A DNA stretch of 64,000 nucleotides from Planctomycetota bacterium (GCA_020848275.1 JADLAK010000006.1:91412-155411); one strand, 5' to 3'; shown: positions 40,543 through 49,882, counted from the first letter of the stretch. Made by a program: numbers and translations. Notes: generated from the letters alone by a model not told the origin.

Positions 40543-41616
40543 CTACGGCCGCGTGATCGATTTCAGGCCCAGGCGCGAGACGGACTTCGCGCCGCTGACG
40601 GTGTTGGTGCACACCACTTGTTTGTACACCAGCACACTCGGGTATTCCTTGCTAAAGCTCAGCGTGATTTCCTCGGTGAAATCGCCGTACGCCCGGCGGG
40701 CGCCCGTCACGTTCACGCAGGCCAGCGTCGCGTCGCCGACGGTCACGGTTCCGTTACTGACCTCGCCGCTGCCCAGGAAGTCCGAGTAGGAATCGAGGAC
40801 TTCCTGCCAGACGACCGACTCTTTGGTGTATTCGGCCGGCGCGCCGTTTTCCCAGCGCGTGGGCACGTTCTGCACGTGGCTGGCCTTGGCGACCTCGATG
40901 ACTTCCACGGTGTACGCCATCGCCTGGCTGTCATCGACCTCGCCGCCGGGCGCAAGTTTCTGGCCGTCGATGAGGTGGTAGTTCAGCTTGAGCCCCTTGA
41001 CGAAAAACTTGCGGCAGGCTTCGTCGTCGAAGGGGAGCTTCCCGGTCAATTCCTTGACCTTGTCCTTGATGGAGTAGATGGACTTCAACGACAGCGTGGT
41101 TTTGTCCGATGCCTTGCCCTTGGCGTTCTCGACCCAGGTTTCGCGTTTCACGATGACCGCGGGGAACTCTTTGGCCAGGTACAACACCGAGACGTTCTTT
41201 TTGTCGCCGGCTGCGCGCGTGGTTGTGTAGGTCGTCGTCTCGACCTGTTCCTTATCGACCTTCAGCTTTTTGCTGCCCACGGTGCTGCCCTTGATCCAAT
41301 CGGCGAGCGCGCCCCAAGCGACATCGAGCGTGCGGCCGTTGAGGTTGTCCCAGCCGCCGCTGCCGGCGGTAGCCGCCGTGTCATCCTCGCGCGTGATGCT
41401 GCAAGCAAAGCCGTGTTCAGTTGTGGACGTGACCTCGCAACTCAGCTTCAGGGTTGAATCGGCCTTGTATTCGTAGTCCAGCCGCAGGCCCATGACGACG
41501 AACTCCTGCTCCTGGTCGATGGTCCAGAGCAGTTTCGGCGCGTCCTCGGCTGCGGCGGGAATTTGAAGCGCCAGCGCGCCGAACAGGGCAACGGAAAGCA
41601 GAATCGCGGTTTTCAT
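40543..41616 (-). CDS. Secreted protein with an internal duplication, function unknown
   Basis: This 357-residue protein has a signal peptide (cleavage near AAA-EDA, residue 23). Two related halves are visible: LLWTIDQEQEFVVMGLRLDY with LSCEVTSTTEHG, and FFVKGLKLNYHLIDGQKLAP with AYTVEVIEVAKA. Each is followed by a segment containing an export-style ExPxVxVxKxxxxV motif (KEFPAVIVKRETWV, KEYPSVLVYKQVVC). Probably periplasmic. GGAGGCCCC precedes the ATG at 41616. I recognise no family. Confidence 0.7.
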   Translation of the reverse strand: MKTAILLSVALFGALALQIPAAAEDAPKLLWTIDQEQEFVVMGLRLDYEYKADSTLKLSCEVTSTTEHGFACSITREDDTAATAGSGGWDNLNGRTLDVAWGALADWIKGSTVGSKKLKVDKEQVETTTYTTTRAAGDKKNVSVLYLAKEFPAVIVKRETWVENAKGKASDKTTLSLKSIYSIKDKVKELTGKLPFDDEACRKFFVKGLKLNYHLIDGQKLAPGGEVDDSQAMAYTVEVIEVAKASHVQNVPTRWENGAPAEYTKESVVWQEVLDSYSDFLGSGEVSNGTVTVGDATLACVNVTGARRAYGDFTEEITLSFSKEYPSVLVYKQVVCTNTVSGAKSVSRLGLKSITRP

Positions 41617-41719
41617 GGGGCCTCCGGCATCGTGCAATCCGGGCATTTTATCGCGAATGCGCCGCTACCCAATGTGCAAAACCGGGCGGCGACGCATTTC
41701 ATTGCTCAATTACTTCAAA

Positions 41720-43366
41720 CTAAAAGTTAATCGCGATGCCCAGTTGCGCGTAGAGCGCCACGCGTTGGGGCAGGCTGAAGCCCTCGTCCTCACTGTCGGT
41801 GTTCTCGCCGCCAAACAGCGTCTGGTCGAAGCTGAACTGCGCGCCGAAGTCCAGTTTCACCACGACGATCCTGAAACCCAGCCCCGCGGCCATGGTGATG
41901 GGCTGCTCGGCGTCGGCGACGTTCTTGAGCGCGCCCAGCCGCACGCCAAGGCCGAACAAGCCGAAGTTGGGCTCGAAGCTCGCGCCAAAACGGACGAACT
42001 GAGTGTGGTAGTTCGGCAGCAGGTCGCTTGATACCGGGTTGAGGTCCGCTTCAACGCCGAAGGTCAACGGGAAATTCGGCGCAAACAGCGTGTAGCTCAC
42101 GCCGCCGCGGAATTGCGCGTCCAGCCGCACCTTCTTGGGCGCACCCGGCAGCTTGTCGTCGAAGGTGAACTCCGGCGAGTTGAGGTTGCGGCCCGACAGC
42201 GCAAAGCACAGTCCGCTGAGCACGGGCAGTTGCGGCGTGAACACGATGCCGAGGTCGATGCCAAAGCCGATCTGCGCGTTTTCGCCGTTGAAGGTCATGG
42301 CGTCCTGCAGTTGTTCGGTCAGGCTGTCGATGGCTTTCTGCGGGCCTTCGTCGTTCTGGAAATCTTCGACATACAGCGCCTGGCTGAAGGTGTAGCACTG
42401 GATCAGCTTGGGCGTGACGCCGAACGCCAGCCAGTCGTCGAGCCCCAGCACCGGCAGGCCAAAGCCGTAGGTGACGGCCGCCTCATAGAACACCGCGCCG
42501 CGCAGCAAAAAGCCCGTGCGGTTGCCCTCCAGCGGGTTGGCGCCGCTTTCAAGGCTGGTGCCCGTGCCGTTGCGCGAATTGACCAGGAAGTCGAACAGCA
42601 CGCTCGACGCCGCACCGCCGAAGTTGATGCCGGAATCCTCGGCGATGTCCGCGAGCCCGTCGGCAATAGCCTGCGGGTAGCCCGCCGCCTGCAACTGCTG
42701 GCTGAACTGCTGGCCGCCGGCGCTCGAGGGCGCCGTGTTGCCGCCCGAGTTCGTCATCGCCTGCTGGATGATGCTGTCAAACTGCGCGCCGGCCGCGTTG
42801 GTCAGGCGATAGCCGCGAAGGCTGTCCATGTCCACCAGCGACGTTGCGGCGGCGAGGCCGAAGGCGCCCAGCCGCACGGAAATGCCGTCGCGCTTGAGAA
42901 ACAGGTTGGAAACGCGCACCGCAATGCCCGCGGCGGCGCCGGAGTAGATGCCGTCGCCGTTGAAGCTGCGCAGGCCGTCGAGCGAATCGAACACTTTGAA
43001 GGCGAAGCCGAAGTCTTCCGTGGTGACATTGGGATTGCCGGGCTGAAAGGTGCCGTCCTCGAATTCGTCAAAGAGTTCCTGCGCGAGCTTCACCGCGTCG
43101 AATACGCGTTGGTAGGAGAGTCCGTGCACGCTGGCTGTCGCGCCAAACGGGATGTCGAGTTCGAACTTCGGGAAGGTGTCCTTTTCCCAGGGCCTGCGCG
43201 TGACGTTGGCCGGGTTGTAGTAGCTGCCGGTTGCGCCCCGGCCGAAGATGCCTCCTGCGCCGCCCAATGCCGTGTCGCGGGCGGAAAAGTCGATCCATTC
43301 TTCGGCCTGCACCGCGCCCGAAAAAACTGCGGCGAGGAGTGTCAGCAACAGCGTGGCTTTAAACAT
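41720..43366 (-). CDS. TraF-like / PorV-like outer-membrane beta-barrel protein
   Basis: This 548-residue protein has a signal peptide (to about residue 21, VQA-EEW). It opens with ARDTALGGAGG...YYNPANV, the pattern of conjugal-transfer TraF_2/PorV-type proteins (outer-membrane barrels of the FadL-like group). It ends in a terminal Phe (LGIAINF), as outer-membrane barrels usually do. The middle is a Gln/Ala/Gly-rich insert (about 205-245). No transfer genes are nearby, so a general outer-membrane role is more likely than conjugation. Confidence 0.75.
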   Translation of the reverse strand: MFKATLLLTLLAAVFSGAVQAEEWIDFSARDTALGGAGGIFGRGATGSYYNPANVTRRPWEKDTFPKFELDIPFGATASVHGLSYQRVFDAVKLAQELFDEFEDGTFQPGNPNVTTEDFGFAFKVFDSLDGLRSFNGDGIYSGAAAGIAVRVSNLFLKRDGISVRLGAFGLAAATSLVDMDSLRGYRLTNAAGAQFDSIIQQAMTNSGGNTAPSSAGGQQFSQQLQAAGYPQAIADGLADIAEDSGINFGGAASSVLFDFLVNSRNGTGTSLESGANPLEGNRTGFLLRGAVFYEAAVTYGFGLPVLGLDDWLAFGVTPKLIQCYTFSQALYVEDFQNDEGPQKAIDSLTEQLQDAMTFNGENAQIGFGIDLGIVFTPQLPVLSGLCFALSGRNLNSPEFTFDDKLPGAPKKVRLDAQFRGGVSYTLFAPNFPLTFGVEADLNPVSSDLLPNYHTQFVRFGASFEPNFGLFGLGVRLGALKNVADAEQPITMAAGLGFRIVVVKLDFGAQFSFDQTLFGGENTDSEDEGFSLPQRVALYAQLGIAINF

Positions 43367-43496
43367 AAGTAGTCCCGTGTCTCAGGGTTCCGTCAGCGTG
43401 GGCGATCAAGGCAATAAGGGTAGCGATGTAAGGCGATGCCGCCAGAGGGGTGCATCAGTAGTGGTTCCGTTTGGCAGCGCGTTGGGCTGGCATTGG

Positions 43497-43913
43497 TCAA
43501 GGCGCTTCGCCTTCGCCAAACATCGCTTCGAGCACGCGGGTGTCGTCGACCAGCAGGTCGACGTTGTTGCCGACCAGCAGCGCAATGGCGTCACTGGGGC
43601 GCGCGTCGATGCGCACCTGGCCGTCGGCGGTTTCGATCACGAGGTTGGCGTAATATGTGTGCTCTTTCAGGTCGCAGATCTCGACGGCTTTAAGCGTGCC
43701 GCCCATGCCCGCGACAACGCGGTCGATCAGGTCGTGCGTCAGCGGGCGCTGGTGGTAGCGTTTCATCGCGCGCCGGTAGATCGCCCCGGCCTCGGCGTCG
43801 CCGATCTGGATGGGGAAATGCCGAAGTCCGTTGACCTCTTTAAGGATGATGTGCTGCACCGAATGGGTGGTATTGAAGATGATGCGCGAAAGCGTGAAGG
43901 GAACCATTGCCAT
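43497..43913 (-). CDS. Bifunctional nuclease-family (DUF151) protein
   Basis: This 138-residue protein has the conserved DUF151 block RHFPIQIGDAEAGAIYRRAM, then RPLTHDLIDRVVAGMGGTLK, then RIDARPSDAIALLVGNNVDL. Members studied in plants and thermophilic bacteria have RNase/DNase activity, but function here is not established. It is cytosolic. It is divergent from yifB, with a heptad palindrome between. Confidence 0.9.
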   Translation of the reverse strand: MAMVPFTLSRIIFNTTHSVQHIILKEVNGLRHFPIQIGDAEAGAIYRRAMKRYHQRPLTHDLIDRVVAGMGGTLKAVEICDLKEHTYYANLVIETADGQVRIDARPSDAIALLVGNNVDLLVDDTRVLEAMFGEGEAP

Positions 43914-43922
43914 GGTTAGTCT

Positions 43923-44001
43923 CTAGGCGTTAGCTGCCAGTTGTTAGCAACTGCGCCACACAATTACAGCAAACTAGCGCCTAGCGCCTAGGGCCTAGCA
44001 G
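43923..44001. repeat. Heptad palindrome (unit CTAGGCG)
   Basis: The left arm is CTAGGCG, TTAGCTG, CCAGTTG, TTAGCAA, CTGCGCC (43923-43957). The right arm is CTAGCGC, CTAGCGC, CTAGGGC, CTAGCAG (43974-44001). Exact 7-nt register. It sits between divergent starts of the nuclease and yifB genes. Confidence 0.85.
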
Positions 44002-44066
44002 CTTTGCCTCGCTTCGTCCCGAATCGGCGGCTTTCAGGCCTTGTTCGCCAAGGCTATAACTCTCGC

Positions 44067-45614
44067 ATGATTTGCCGCATACGCTCCGCGGGTTTGATCG
44101 GCATCGAGGCCGTCAGCGTCGATGTTGAAGTCGACGGCGCGCGCACCAGCGCCGACGAACCCTCGTTCATCACCGTCGGCCTGCCGGACAAAAGCGTCAA
44201 CGAATCGCGCGAACGCGTGCGCGCCGCCATCGAAAATTCCGGCTACGACAACCCGTTCATGCGCATCACCGTCAACCTCGCGCCCGCCGACCTTAAGAAG
44301 GAAGGTCCGGCCTACGACCTGCCGATCGCCATCGGCCTGATGACAGTCAATCACCAGGTCGACCCCAACAACGTTACGCGTTATGCGATGATCGGCGAAC
44401 TCGCGCTCGACGGCCGCGTGCGCCGCGTCGCGGGCGTGCTGCCCGTCGCCCTTGAACTCAAGAAGCGCAACGTCAAGACGCTGATCGTGCCCGACGAAAA
44501 CGCCGCCGAGGCCGCGGTCGTTGACGGCATCGACATCATCCCTGTCGGCCACCTGCGCGAAGTCGTTGCGTTCATCAACGGCACGCAGGCCATCGAGCCC
44601 TTCCGCGCCGACATGCAGAAATACTTCGTCGAGGCCGATCACTACGGCGTCGATTTCTCCGAGGTAAAAGGCCAGGAAGCCGCCAAGCGCGCGCTGATCA
44701 TCGCCGCCGCGGGCGGCCACAACCTGCTCATGCTCGGCAATCCCGGCGTCGGCAAAAGCATGCTGTCCAAGCGCCTGCCGACGATCCTGCCGCGCATGAC
44801 CCTGCCCGAGGCGCTCGAGACCACCAAAATTTACAGCGTCGCGGGCCTGGTCACGCGCGACATGCCCCTGATTACGCAGCGGCCGTTTCGCTCGCCGCAC
44901 CATACCGTCAGCGACGCGGGCATGATCGGCGGCGGGACCAATCCGCGCCCCGGCGAAATCAGCCTCGCGCACAACGGCGTGCTGTTCCTCGACGAACTGC
45001 CCGAGTTCAACCGCAAGACACTTGAGGTCATGCGCCAGCCCCTTGAAGACGGGACGGTCACCATCAGCCGCGCCGTCGGCAGCCTGACCTTCCCCGCGAA
45101 GCTGATGATGATCGCTGCCATGAACCCCTGCCCCTGCGGCTATCTCGGCCACCCGACCAAACGCTGCACCGACAGCTCGCGCCAGGTTGCGGCGTACCGT
45201 TCGCGCATCAGCGGGCCGATGCTCGACCGCATTGATATTCACCTGGAGGTCCCGGCGGTCGATATCAAGGAACTGTCGGGTGGGCGCAAGGGCCTGTCGT
45301 CGGCGGAAATGTCGGGGCAGGTGCAAGCCGCGCGCGACCGGCAGTTGGAGCGCTTCAAACGCGCGGCGCGTGCGGGCCTGTACAACAACGCCGGCATGAA
45401 CGAGAAGGAGCTGGCCGAGTACGCGGTGCTGAAACCTGAAGTGAAGACGCTGCTGGATGGTGCGATGGAGTCGCTGCAACTTTCGGCGCGCGCCTACACG
45501 CGCATCCGCAAGATCGCGCGTACGATCGCCGACCTCGATGCCAAGGCCGAAATCGAGCCGGATCACATCACTGAGGCCATTAATTACCGCACGCTCGACC
45601 GCGGCGAACGTTGA
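44067..45614 (+). CDS. comM: YifB/ComM-family Mg-chelatase-like AAA+ ATPase
   Basis: This 515-residue protein has a ChlI-like N-terminal domain (residues 1-170; FITVGLPDKSVNESRERVRA). The AAA+ core has Walker A GNPGVGKS (about 228-235) and Walker B-like VLFLDELPEF, then RSPHHTVSDAG. The C-terminal helicase-associated part ends in a short arginine-rich finger. ComM promotes branch migration during natural transformation; the family is widespread even in non-competent bacteria. The ATG at 44067 has AAGGCTATAAC upstream. A palindrome lies 10 bp beyond the stop codon. Confidence 0.93.
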   Translation: MICRIRSAGLIGIEAVSVDVEVDGARTSADEPSFITVGLPDKSVNESRERVRAAIENSGYDNPFMRITVNLAPADLKKEGPAYDLPIAIGLMTVNHQVDPNNVTRYAMIGELALDGRVRRVAGVLPVALELKKRNVKTLIVPDENAAEAAVVDGIDIIPVGHLREVVAFINGTQAIEPFRADMQKYFVEADHYGVDFSEVKGQEAAKRALIIAAAGGHNLLMLGNPGVGKSMLSKRLPTILPRMTLPEALETTKIYSVAGLVTRDMPLITQRPFRSPHHTVSDAGMIGGGTNPRPGEISLAHNGVLFLDELPEFNRKTLEVMRQPLEDGTVTISRAVGSLTFPAKLMMIAAMNPCPCGYLGHPTKRCTDSSRQVAAYRSRISGPMLDRIDIHLEVPAVDIKELSGGRKGLSSAEMSGQVQAARDRQLERFKRAARAGLYNNAGMNEKELAEYAVLKPEVKTLLDGAMESLQLSARAYTRIRKIARTIADLDAKAEIEPDHITEAINYRTLDRGER

Positions 45615-45623
45615 AAACAGGTT

Positions 45624-45702
45624 TTAGGTGCTAGGTTCTGGGTGTTAGGGTGCTCGGGCCAAGTTTTCCCTAGAACCTAAAACCCGGCACCTAGAACCTC
45701 GC
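45624..45702. repeat. Heptad palindrome (unit TTAGGTG/CTAGGTT)
   Basis: The left arm is TTAGGTG, CTAGGTT, CTGGGTG, TTAGGGT (45624-45651). The right arm is CCCTAGA, ACCTAAA, ACCCGGC, ACCTAGA, ACCTCGC (45668-45702). Exact 7-nt register. It starts 9 bp after the yifB stop codon and lies upstream of folD. Confidence 0.9.
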
Positions 45703-45752
45703 TGAAGTTAAGTCGTCGATGCATCAGGAAGCGCCATCAAGGACTATCGCAT

Positions 45753-46598
45753 ATGCCAGCAAAAATTCTCGACGGAAAGGCCGTCGCCAAGCGCATCAAG
45801 GACCAGCTTGCGGCCGAGTTCGCCGCACTCAAGGCGCAGGGCAAGCTTGCCAAGCTGGTTAGTTTGGCGGTGGGGTCGGACGACGGAACCAACAGCTACC
45901 GTAAATCACAGCTTAAACAGGCCGAGGCGCTGGGTGTGGCCTATGCGATGGAGGACCTGCGCGCCGACGCGCCCGAAAGCGCCGTGGTCGAGAAGATCAA
46001 CATGCTCAACGCCGACAAGTCGGTCACGGGCATTATCCTGCAGATGCCGGTGCCCAAACATCTCAACGGCGAGTCGCTCGCCAAGCGCATCGCGCCGGCC
46101 AAGAACATCGAGGGCATTGATCCGGTTAATCTTGGGTCGATTGTGATGAAGCAGTACCGCAACGTGCCCTGCACGCCGCGTGCGGCGGTCGAACTCGTAA
46201 TCGAATCGGGCATTGATCTCAACGGCGCCAACGCCGTTGTGATTGGGCGCAGCACGATTGTCGGCAAGCCCGCGGCGTTATTGCTGCTCGACAAGAATTG
46301 CACCGTGACGATCTGCCACAGCAAGAGCAAGAACCTGCCCGCGATCTGCCGCAACGCCGACATCCTCGTGACGGCGATTGGCACCGAGGCGGGCATGGTC
46401 AAGGGCGACTGGGTGAAGCCGGGCGCCGTGGTCGTGGACGTCGGCATCATCGACATCGGTGGCGGTAAAATCCGCGGCGACGTGGACGCCGAAAGCGTCT
46501 CAGCGGTCGCGGGCTTCCTGTCGCCGGTGCCCGGCGGCGTCGGCCCCGTCACGGTGCAGATGCTCTACCGCAATCTGCTGGACGCTCTGAAGGCGTAA
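45753..46598 (+). CDS. folD: FolD-type methylene-THF dehydrogenase/cyclohydrolase with altered active-site residues
   Basis: This 281-residue cytosolic protein aligns by eye along its whole length with E. coli FolD, which makes formyl-THF from methylene-THF. The ends match well (AKILDGKAVAKRIKDQLAA; VPGGVGPVTVQMLYRNLL), as does the NADP motif region VVIGRSTIVGKP. At the catalytic segment GSDDGTNSYRKSQLKQAEAL, Tyr49 is present but the Lys54 equivalent is Gln53, and the Asp121 equivalent is Glu120 (NIEGIDPVN). Gln97 is kept. Cyclohydrolase activity may be reduced or lost (inference). Confidence 0.85.
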   Translation: MPAKILDGKAVAKRIKDQLAAEFAALKAQGKLAKLVSLAVGSDDGTNSYRKSQLKQAEALGVAYAMEDLRADAPESAVVEKINMLNADKSVTGIILQMPVPKHLNGESLAKRIAPAKNIEGIDPVNLGSIVMKQYRNVPCTPRAAVELVIESGIDLNGANAVVIGRSTIVGKPAALLLLDKNCTVTICHSKSKNLPAICRNADILVTAIGTEAGMVKGDWVKPGAVVVDVGIIDIGGGKIRGDVDAESVSAVAGFLSPVPGGVGPVTVQMLYRNLLDALKA

Positions 46599-46604
46599 GG
46601 TGGC

Positions 46605-46669
46605 TGGGGCATCAACGCCCCAACGCAACGCCCGAGATCATGCAAATACTCTGGGGCCGGCGGCCCCAG
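46605..46669. repeat. Two hairpins between convergent folD and the RND pump gene
   Basis: TGGGGC-ATCAAC-GCCCCA (46605-46622) and CTGGGGCC-GGC-GGCCCCAG (46651-46669), edged by GGTGGC and GCCAC. The second has a perfect 8-bp stem. They are probably members of the GTGGC hairpin family. Confidence 0.65.
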
Positions 46670-46675
46670 CCACGG

Positions 46676-49600
46676 TTACGCTTCGGGTTTGAGTTCGGGC
46701 GGCGGAGTTTCGTGGGGCGGCAGGGTGCCGTTGGAGACCTTGACTGTGTCGCGGCGGACCAATGCCAGTTCGCCGTCCGAGGGGTGATCGGCGGGGCCAT
46801 CATGGCCGTGGCCGTCCTGATCGTCCTTCCTGGGCCAAAGGCGGCCAAAGAATCCCTTGATGCTGTCGGCGGTCACATAAAACGCCGGGACCACCAGCAG
46901 CGAAAGGCCTGTCGATAAAATCAGGCCGCCGATCACCGACATCGCCATCGGCTGGCGTACTTCGCCGCCCGCGCCCAGCGCCAACGCCGCCGGCACCGCC
47001 GCCATGAACGTCGCCATCGACGTCATCAAGATTGGCCGCAATCTTACGGGTCCCGCTTCGCTCATCGCTTCGCGCGCTGTTAAACCCTTGGCGCGCAACT
47101 GCGTCGCGTAGTCGACGAGGATGATCGAGTTCTTCTTCACGATGCCCATTAGCAGCAGCAGGCCGATCATGCTGAAGATGTTTAATGTTTTTCCGGCGAT
47201 CAAAAGGGCAAACGCGGCGCCCGCGACCGACAGCGGCAGGATCGTCAGCACGGTAATGGGGTGCAGGAAGCTGTTGAATTGCGCGCCCAGCACCATGTAG
47301 GCGACGATGATGCCCAGGATCAGCGCGAAGATTAAACTTTCCATCGATTCCTGGAACGCCACACTCGCGCCGCCGAAAACCAGCGCCACGCCCTCGGGCA
47401 TGTCAGCGCGCAACGTCTGGACAAACGCCAGCGCGTCGCTTTGTGACTTGCCCGGCGCGACGTTGGCGAAAATCGAAACCGCGCGTTCGCGGTCGCGGCG
47501 GATGATGCTTTGCAGCGCCGGGCGCTCGTCGCGCGCCACCAGCGCCGAAAGCGGGATCATCGAGTCCTCCGGCCCGCGCACGCGCAGCTTGGCGATGTCC
47601 TCGGGCCGAGAACGCTGGCCAGCAAGCAACCGCAGCCGCACGTCGACGCGCCGGCCATTGGAATTGAAACGCCCGACGTTGATGCCTCCGACGAGCGCGT
47701 TGAGGGTGCTCGCGACATCCTCGACGCTGATGCCGATATCCGAGACGCGGGCGCGGTTGGGCGCCACGCGCAGCTCAGGCATGCCCACGACGTAATCGGT
47801 GTCGATATCGACGGCCATGCCGCTTTCGGCCAGTTTTTCGCGGACTTTCAGGCTGGTCTCGACAAGCTGGTCCCAGTCAGGGCCGCGCAGGCTGAACTCG
47901 ATGGGGAAGCCGCGCTGGGCCGTGAAACCCTGCTGCGAAAGGTCCTGCACGACGGCGCGCACGCCGGGAATGGCGTTGAGGGCTCCGCGGATTTCGCCCG
48001 CGACCTGGCCCTGGGTCTTGTCGCGTTCTTCCTTGGGCACCAGGGTCAGGAACATCACGCCCGAGTTCACGCCCGCGCCGCCGAAACCGCCGACCGAAAC
48101 AAACGCGCGCTGGATCAGCGGGTGGTTGTTCACGATCGCTTCGCACTTCTGGAACAGCGAATCGGTTTCGTTGATGTCCGAGCCCACGGCGGTCGTGATG
48201 CGCACCATCAGGCGGCTCTGGTCCTGGCTTGGCACGAACTCGCCGGGCAGCTTCGTCATCACGTAGATCGCCGACGCAAACAGGCCCGCGCCGACCAACA
48301 GCACCAGGATCGGCATCTTCAGGCCGACGTTGAGCACGCGCCGATAGACGCGCGTAATGCCTTCAAAGACATTGTCGACCGCGCGGCCGATGGCCGAGCG
48401 GTCGTGGCGCGAGGTATTGAGCAGCTTGGCGCAGCGCGCGGGCGCCAGGGTGATCGCCTCGACGTAACTGATCGCGACCGCAATCGAAAGCGTGATGCCG
48501 AACTGCAAAAAGAACTTGCCGACAATGCCCTTCATGAAAATCACGGGCAAAAAGATCGCGATCACCGCCGCGGTTGCTGCGAGCGCGGCAAATTTGATTT
48601 CCTGCGTGCCCTCAAGGGCGGCGAGTTCTCGTCGCTTGCCCATTTCGCCGTGGCGGAAAATGTTCTCCATCACCATGATCGCGTCGTCGACTACGATGCC
48701 GACCGACAGCGACAAGGCGAGCAGCGTAAAGGTGTTGAGCGTAAACCCGAGGAAGTAAATCGCCGCGATGGTGCCCAGCAGCGACATCGGGATGGCGAGA
48801 ATGACGTTGAGTGTGCTGGACAATGACCCGAGGAAGAGCCAGCAAACGAGCGCGGTCAAAATCACGGCGATGATCAGCTCGAATTCGATTTCGTGGACCG
48901 ATTCCTCGATGAAGGGCGTGCTGTCGAAGTTGACCGCGAGTTCCATGTCCTGCGGCAGCGTCTTGCGGATTTCTTCCAGCTCAGCGCGCACGGCCTTGGC
49001 GACCGCCACCGCGTTGGCGCCACGCTGCTTGCGGATACCCAGGCCCTGGGCCGGCGCGCCGTTAAAACGCGCGAGGCGGCGCACGTCCTCAAAGCCGTCT
49101 TCAACCAGCGCGACGTCCGACAAGTAAACGGGCTTGCCCGGCGTTTCCTTCACCACGATGCCGCGCAGCGTCTCGAGGTCCAGCGCCTCGCCCATCACGC
49201 GCACGTTGACTTCTCGGCCTACGGTCTGAAGCTGGCCCGCAGGCAGTTCCACGTGCTGGCGGCGCAGGGCATTGATCACGTCGGTGACGGTGATGCCGCG
49301 TTCGTCCAGGGCGTCGGCGTCGGCCCAGATACGGATGTTGCGCTCAAGCAAGCCGCCGAAGTTGATTTCGCCCACGCCGGGCAGCGTCTGCAGGCGGTCT
49401 TTGACGCGGTAGCGCGCGTAATCGGACAACACCTGGCGTGAGAACGGCCCGGCAAGGCCGAGCCACATGATCGGGTTGTCTTCGGGGTTGGTCTTGGAGA
49501 CGCTGGGCGGTTCGACATCTTTAGGCAGACGGCGCTGCGCGCCCGCGACCTTCGTCTGCACGTCCTGCAGCGCGACGTCGACGTTGCGCGAAAGGTCGAG

Positions 49601-49882
49601 TTCGACGGTGATGTTCGCCGAGCCCTGGCGCGCCGTCGAGGTGATGCTGCGGATGCCCTCGACCTGTACCAGCGCTTCTTCGACGGGCTGGATCAAGTCC
49701 GACTCGACGACGTCGGGCGATGCGCCGGGCCAGTTGAGGCTGACGCTGATAGTGGGGAAGTCGACGTCGGGGAACTGGCTGACGCCGATGCGCATAGCCG
49801 CAACCAGGCCAAATACGATCGTCGCGCCCATGATCATCCAGGCGAGAACCGGTTTACGGATGCAGACTTCAGTGATGTTCAT
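46676..49882 (-). CDS. RND-family (HAE1-type) inner-membrane efflux pump
   Basis: This 1068-residue protein has the RND plan: first helix (VLAWMIMGATIVFGLVAAM), a large periplasmic loop, helices 2-6 with AIPMSLLGTIAAIYFLGFTL and the proton-relay DD in GIVVDDAIMVMENI, a second periplasmic loop and final helices. The C-terminal tail is polar with HGHDGP. It is the drug/hydrophobic-type exchanger partner of the adaptor encoded upstream. No outer-membrane channel gene is in the window. Start chosen at the family MNITEVCIRKPVLAWMI. Its substrate is unknown. Confidence 0.94.
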   Translation of the reverse strand: MNITEVCIRKPVLAWMIMGATIVFGLVAAMRIGVSQFPDVDFPTISVSLNWPGASPDVVESDLIQPVEEALVQVEGIRSITSTARQGSANITVELDLSRNVDVALQDVQTKVAGAQRRLPKDVEPPSVSKTNPEDNPIMWLGLAGPFSRQVLSDYARYRVKDRLQTLPGVGEINFGGLLERNIRIWADADALDERGITVTDVINALRRQHVELPAGQLQTVGREVNVRVMGEALDLETLRGIVVKETPGKPVYLSDVALVEDGFEDVRRLARFNGAPAQGLGIRKQRGANAVAVAKAVRAELEEIRKTLPQDMELAVNFDSTPFIEESVHEIEFELIIAVILTALVCWLFLGSLSSTLNVILAIPMSLLGTIAAIYFLGFTLNTFTLLALSLSVGIVVDDAIMVMENIFRHGEMGKRRELAALEGTQEIKFAALAATAAVIAIFLPVIFMKGIVGKFFLQFGITLSIAVAISYVEAITLAPARCAKLLNTSRHDRSAIGRAVDNVFEGITRVYRRVLNVGLKMPILVLLVGAGLFASAIYVMTKLPGEFVPSQDQSRLMVRITTAVGSDINETDSLFQKCEAIVNNHPLIQRAFVSVGGFGGAGVNSGVMFLTLVPKEERDKTQGQVAGEIRGALNAIPGVRAVVQDLSQQGFTAQRGFPIEFSLRGPDWDQLVETSLKVREKLAESGMAVDIDTDYVVGMPELRVAPNRARVSDIGISVEDVASTLNALVGGINVGRFNSNGRRVDVRLRLLAGQRSRPEDIAKLRVRGPEDSMIPLSALVARDERPALQSIIRRDRERAVSIFANVAPGKSQSDALAFVQTLRADMPEGVALVFGGASVAFQESMESLIFALILGIIVAYMVLGAQFNSFLHPITVLTILPLSVAGAAFALLIAGKTLNIFSMIGLLLLMGIVKKNSIILVDYATQLRAKGLTAREAMSEAGPVRLRPILMTSMATFMAAVPAALALGAGGEVRQPMAMSVIGGLILSTGLSLLVVPAFYVTADSIKGFFGRLWPRKDDQDGHGHDGPADHPSDGELALVRRDTVKVSNGTLPPHETPPPELKPEA

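Noticed and set aside
42113..43372. 419-codon plus-strand open frame opposite the TraF-like gene
   Set aside because: Arg/Ala/Val-rich composition typical of antisense high-GC frames and no start signals.
44034..45566. 510-codon minus-strand open frame opposite comM
   Set aside because: The plus strand encodes an unmistakable Mg-chelatase-like ATPase; the antisense frame is a high-GC artefact.
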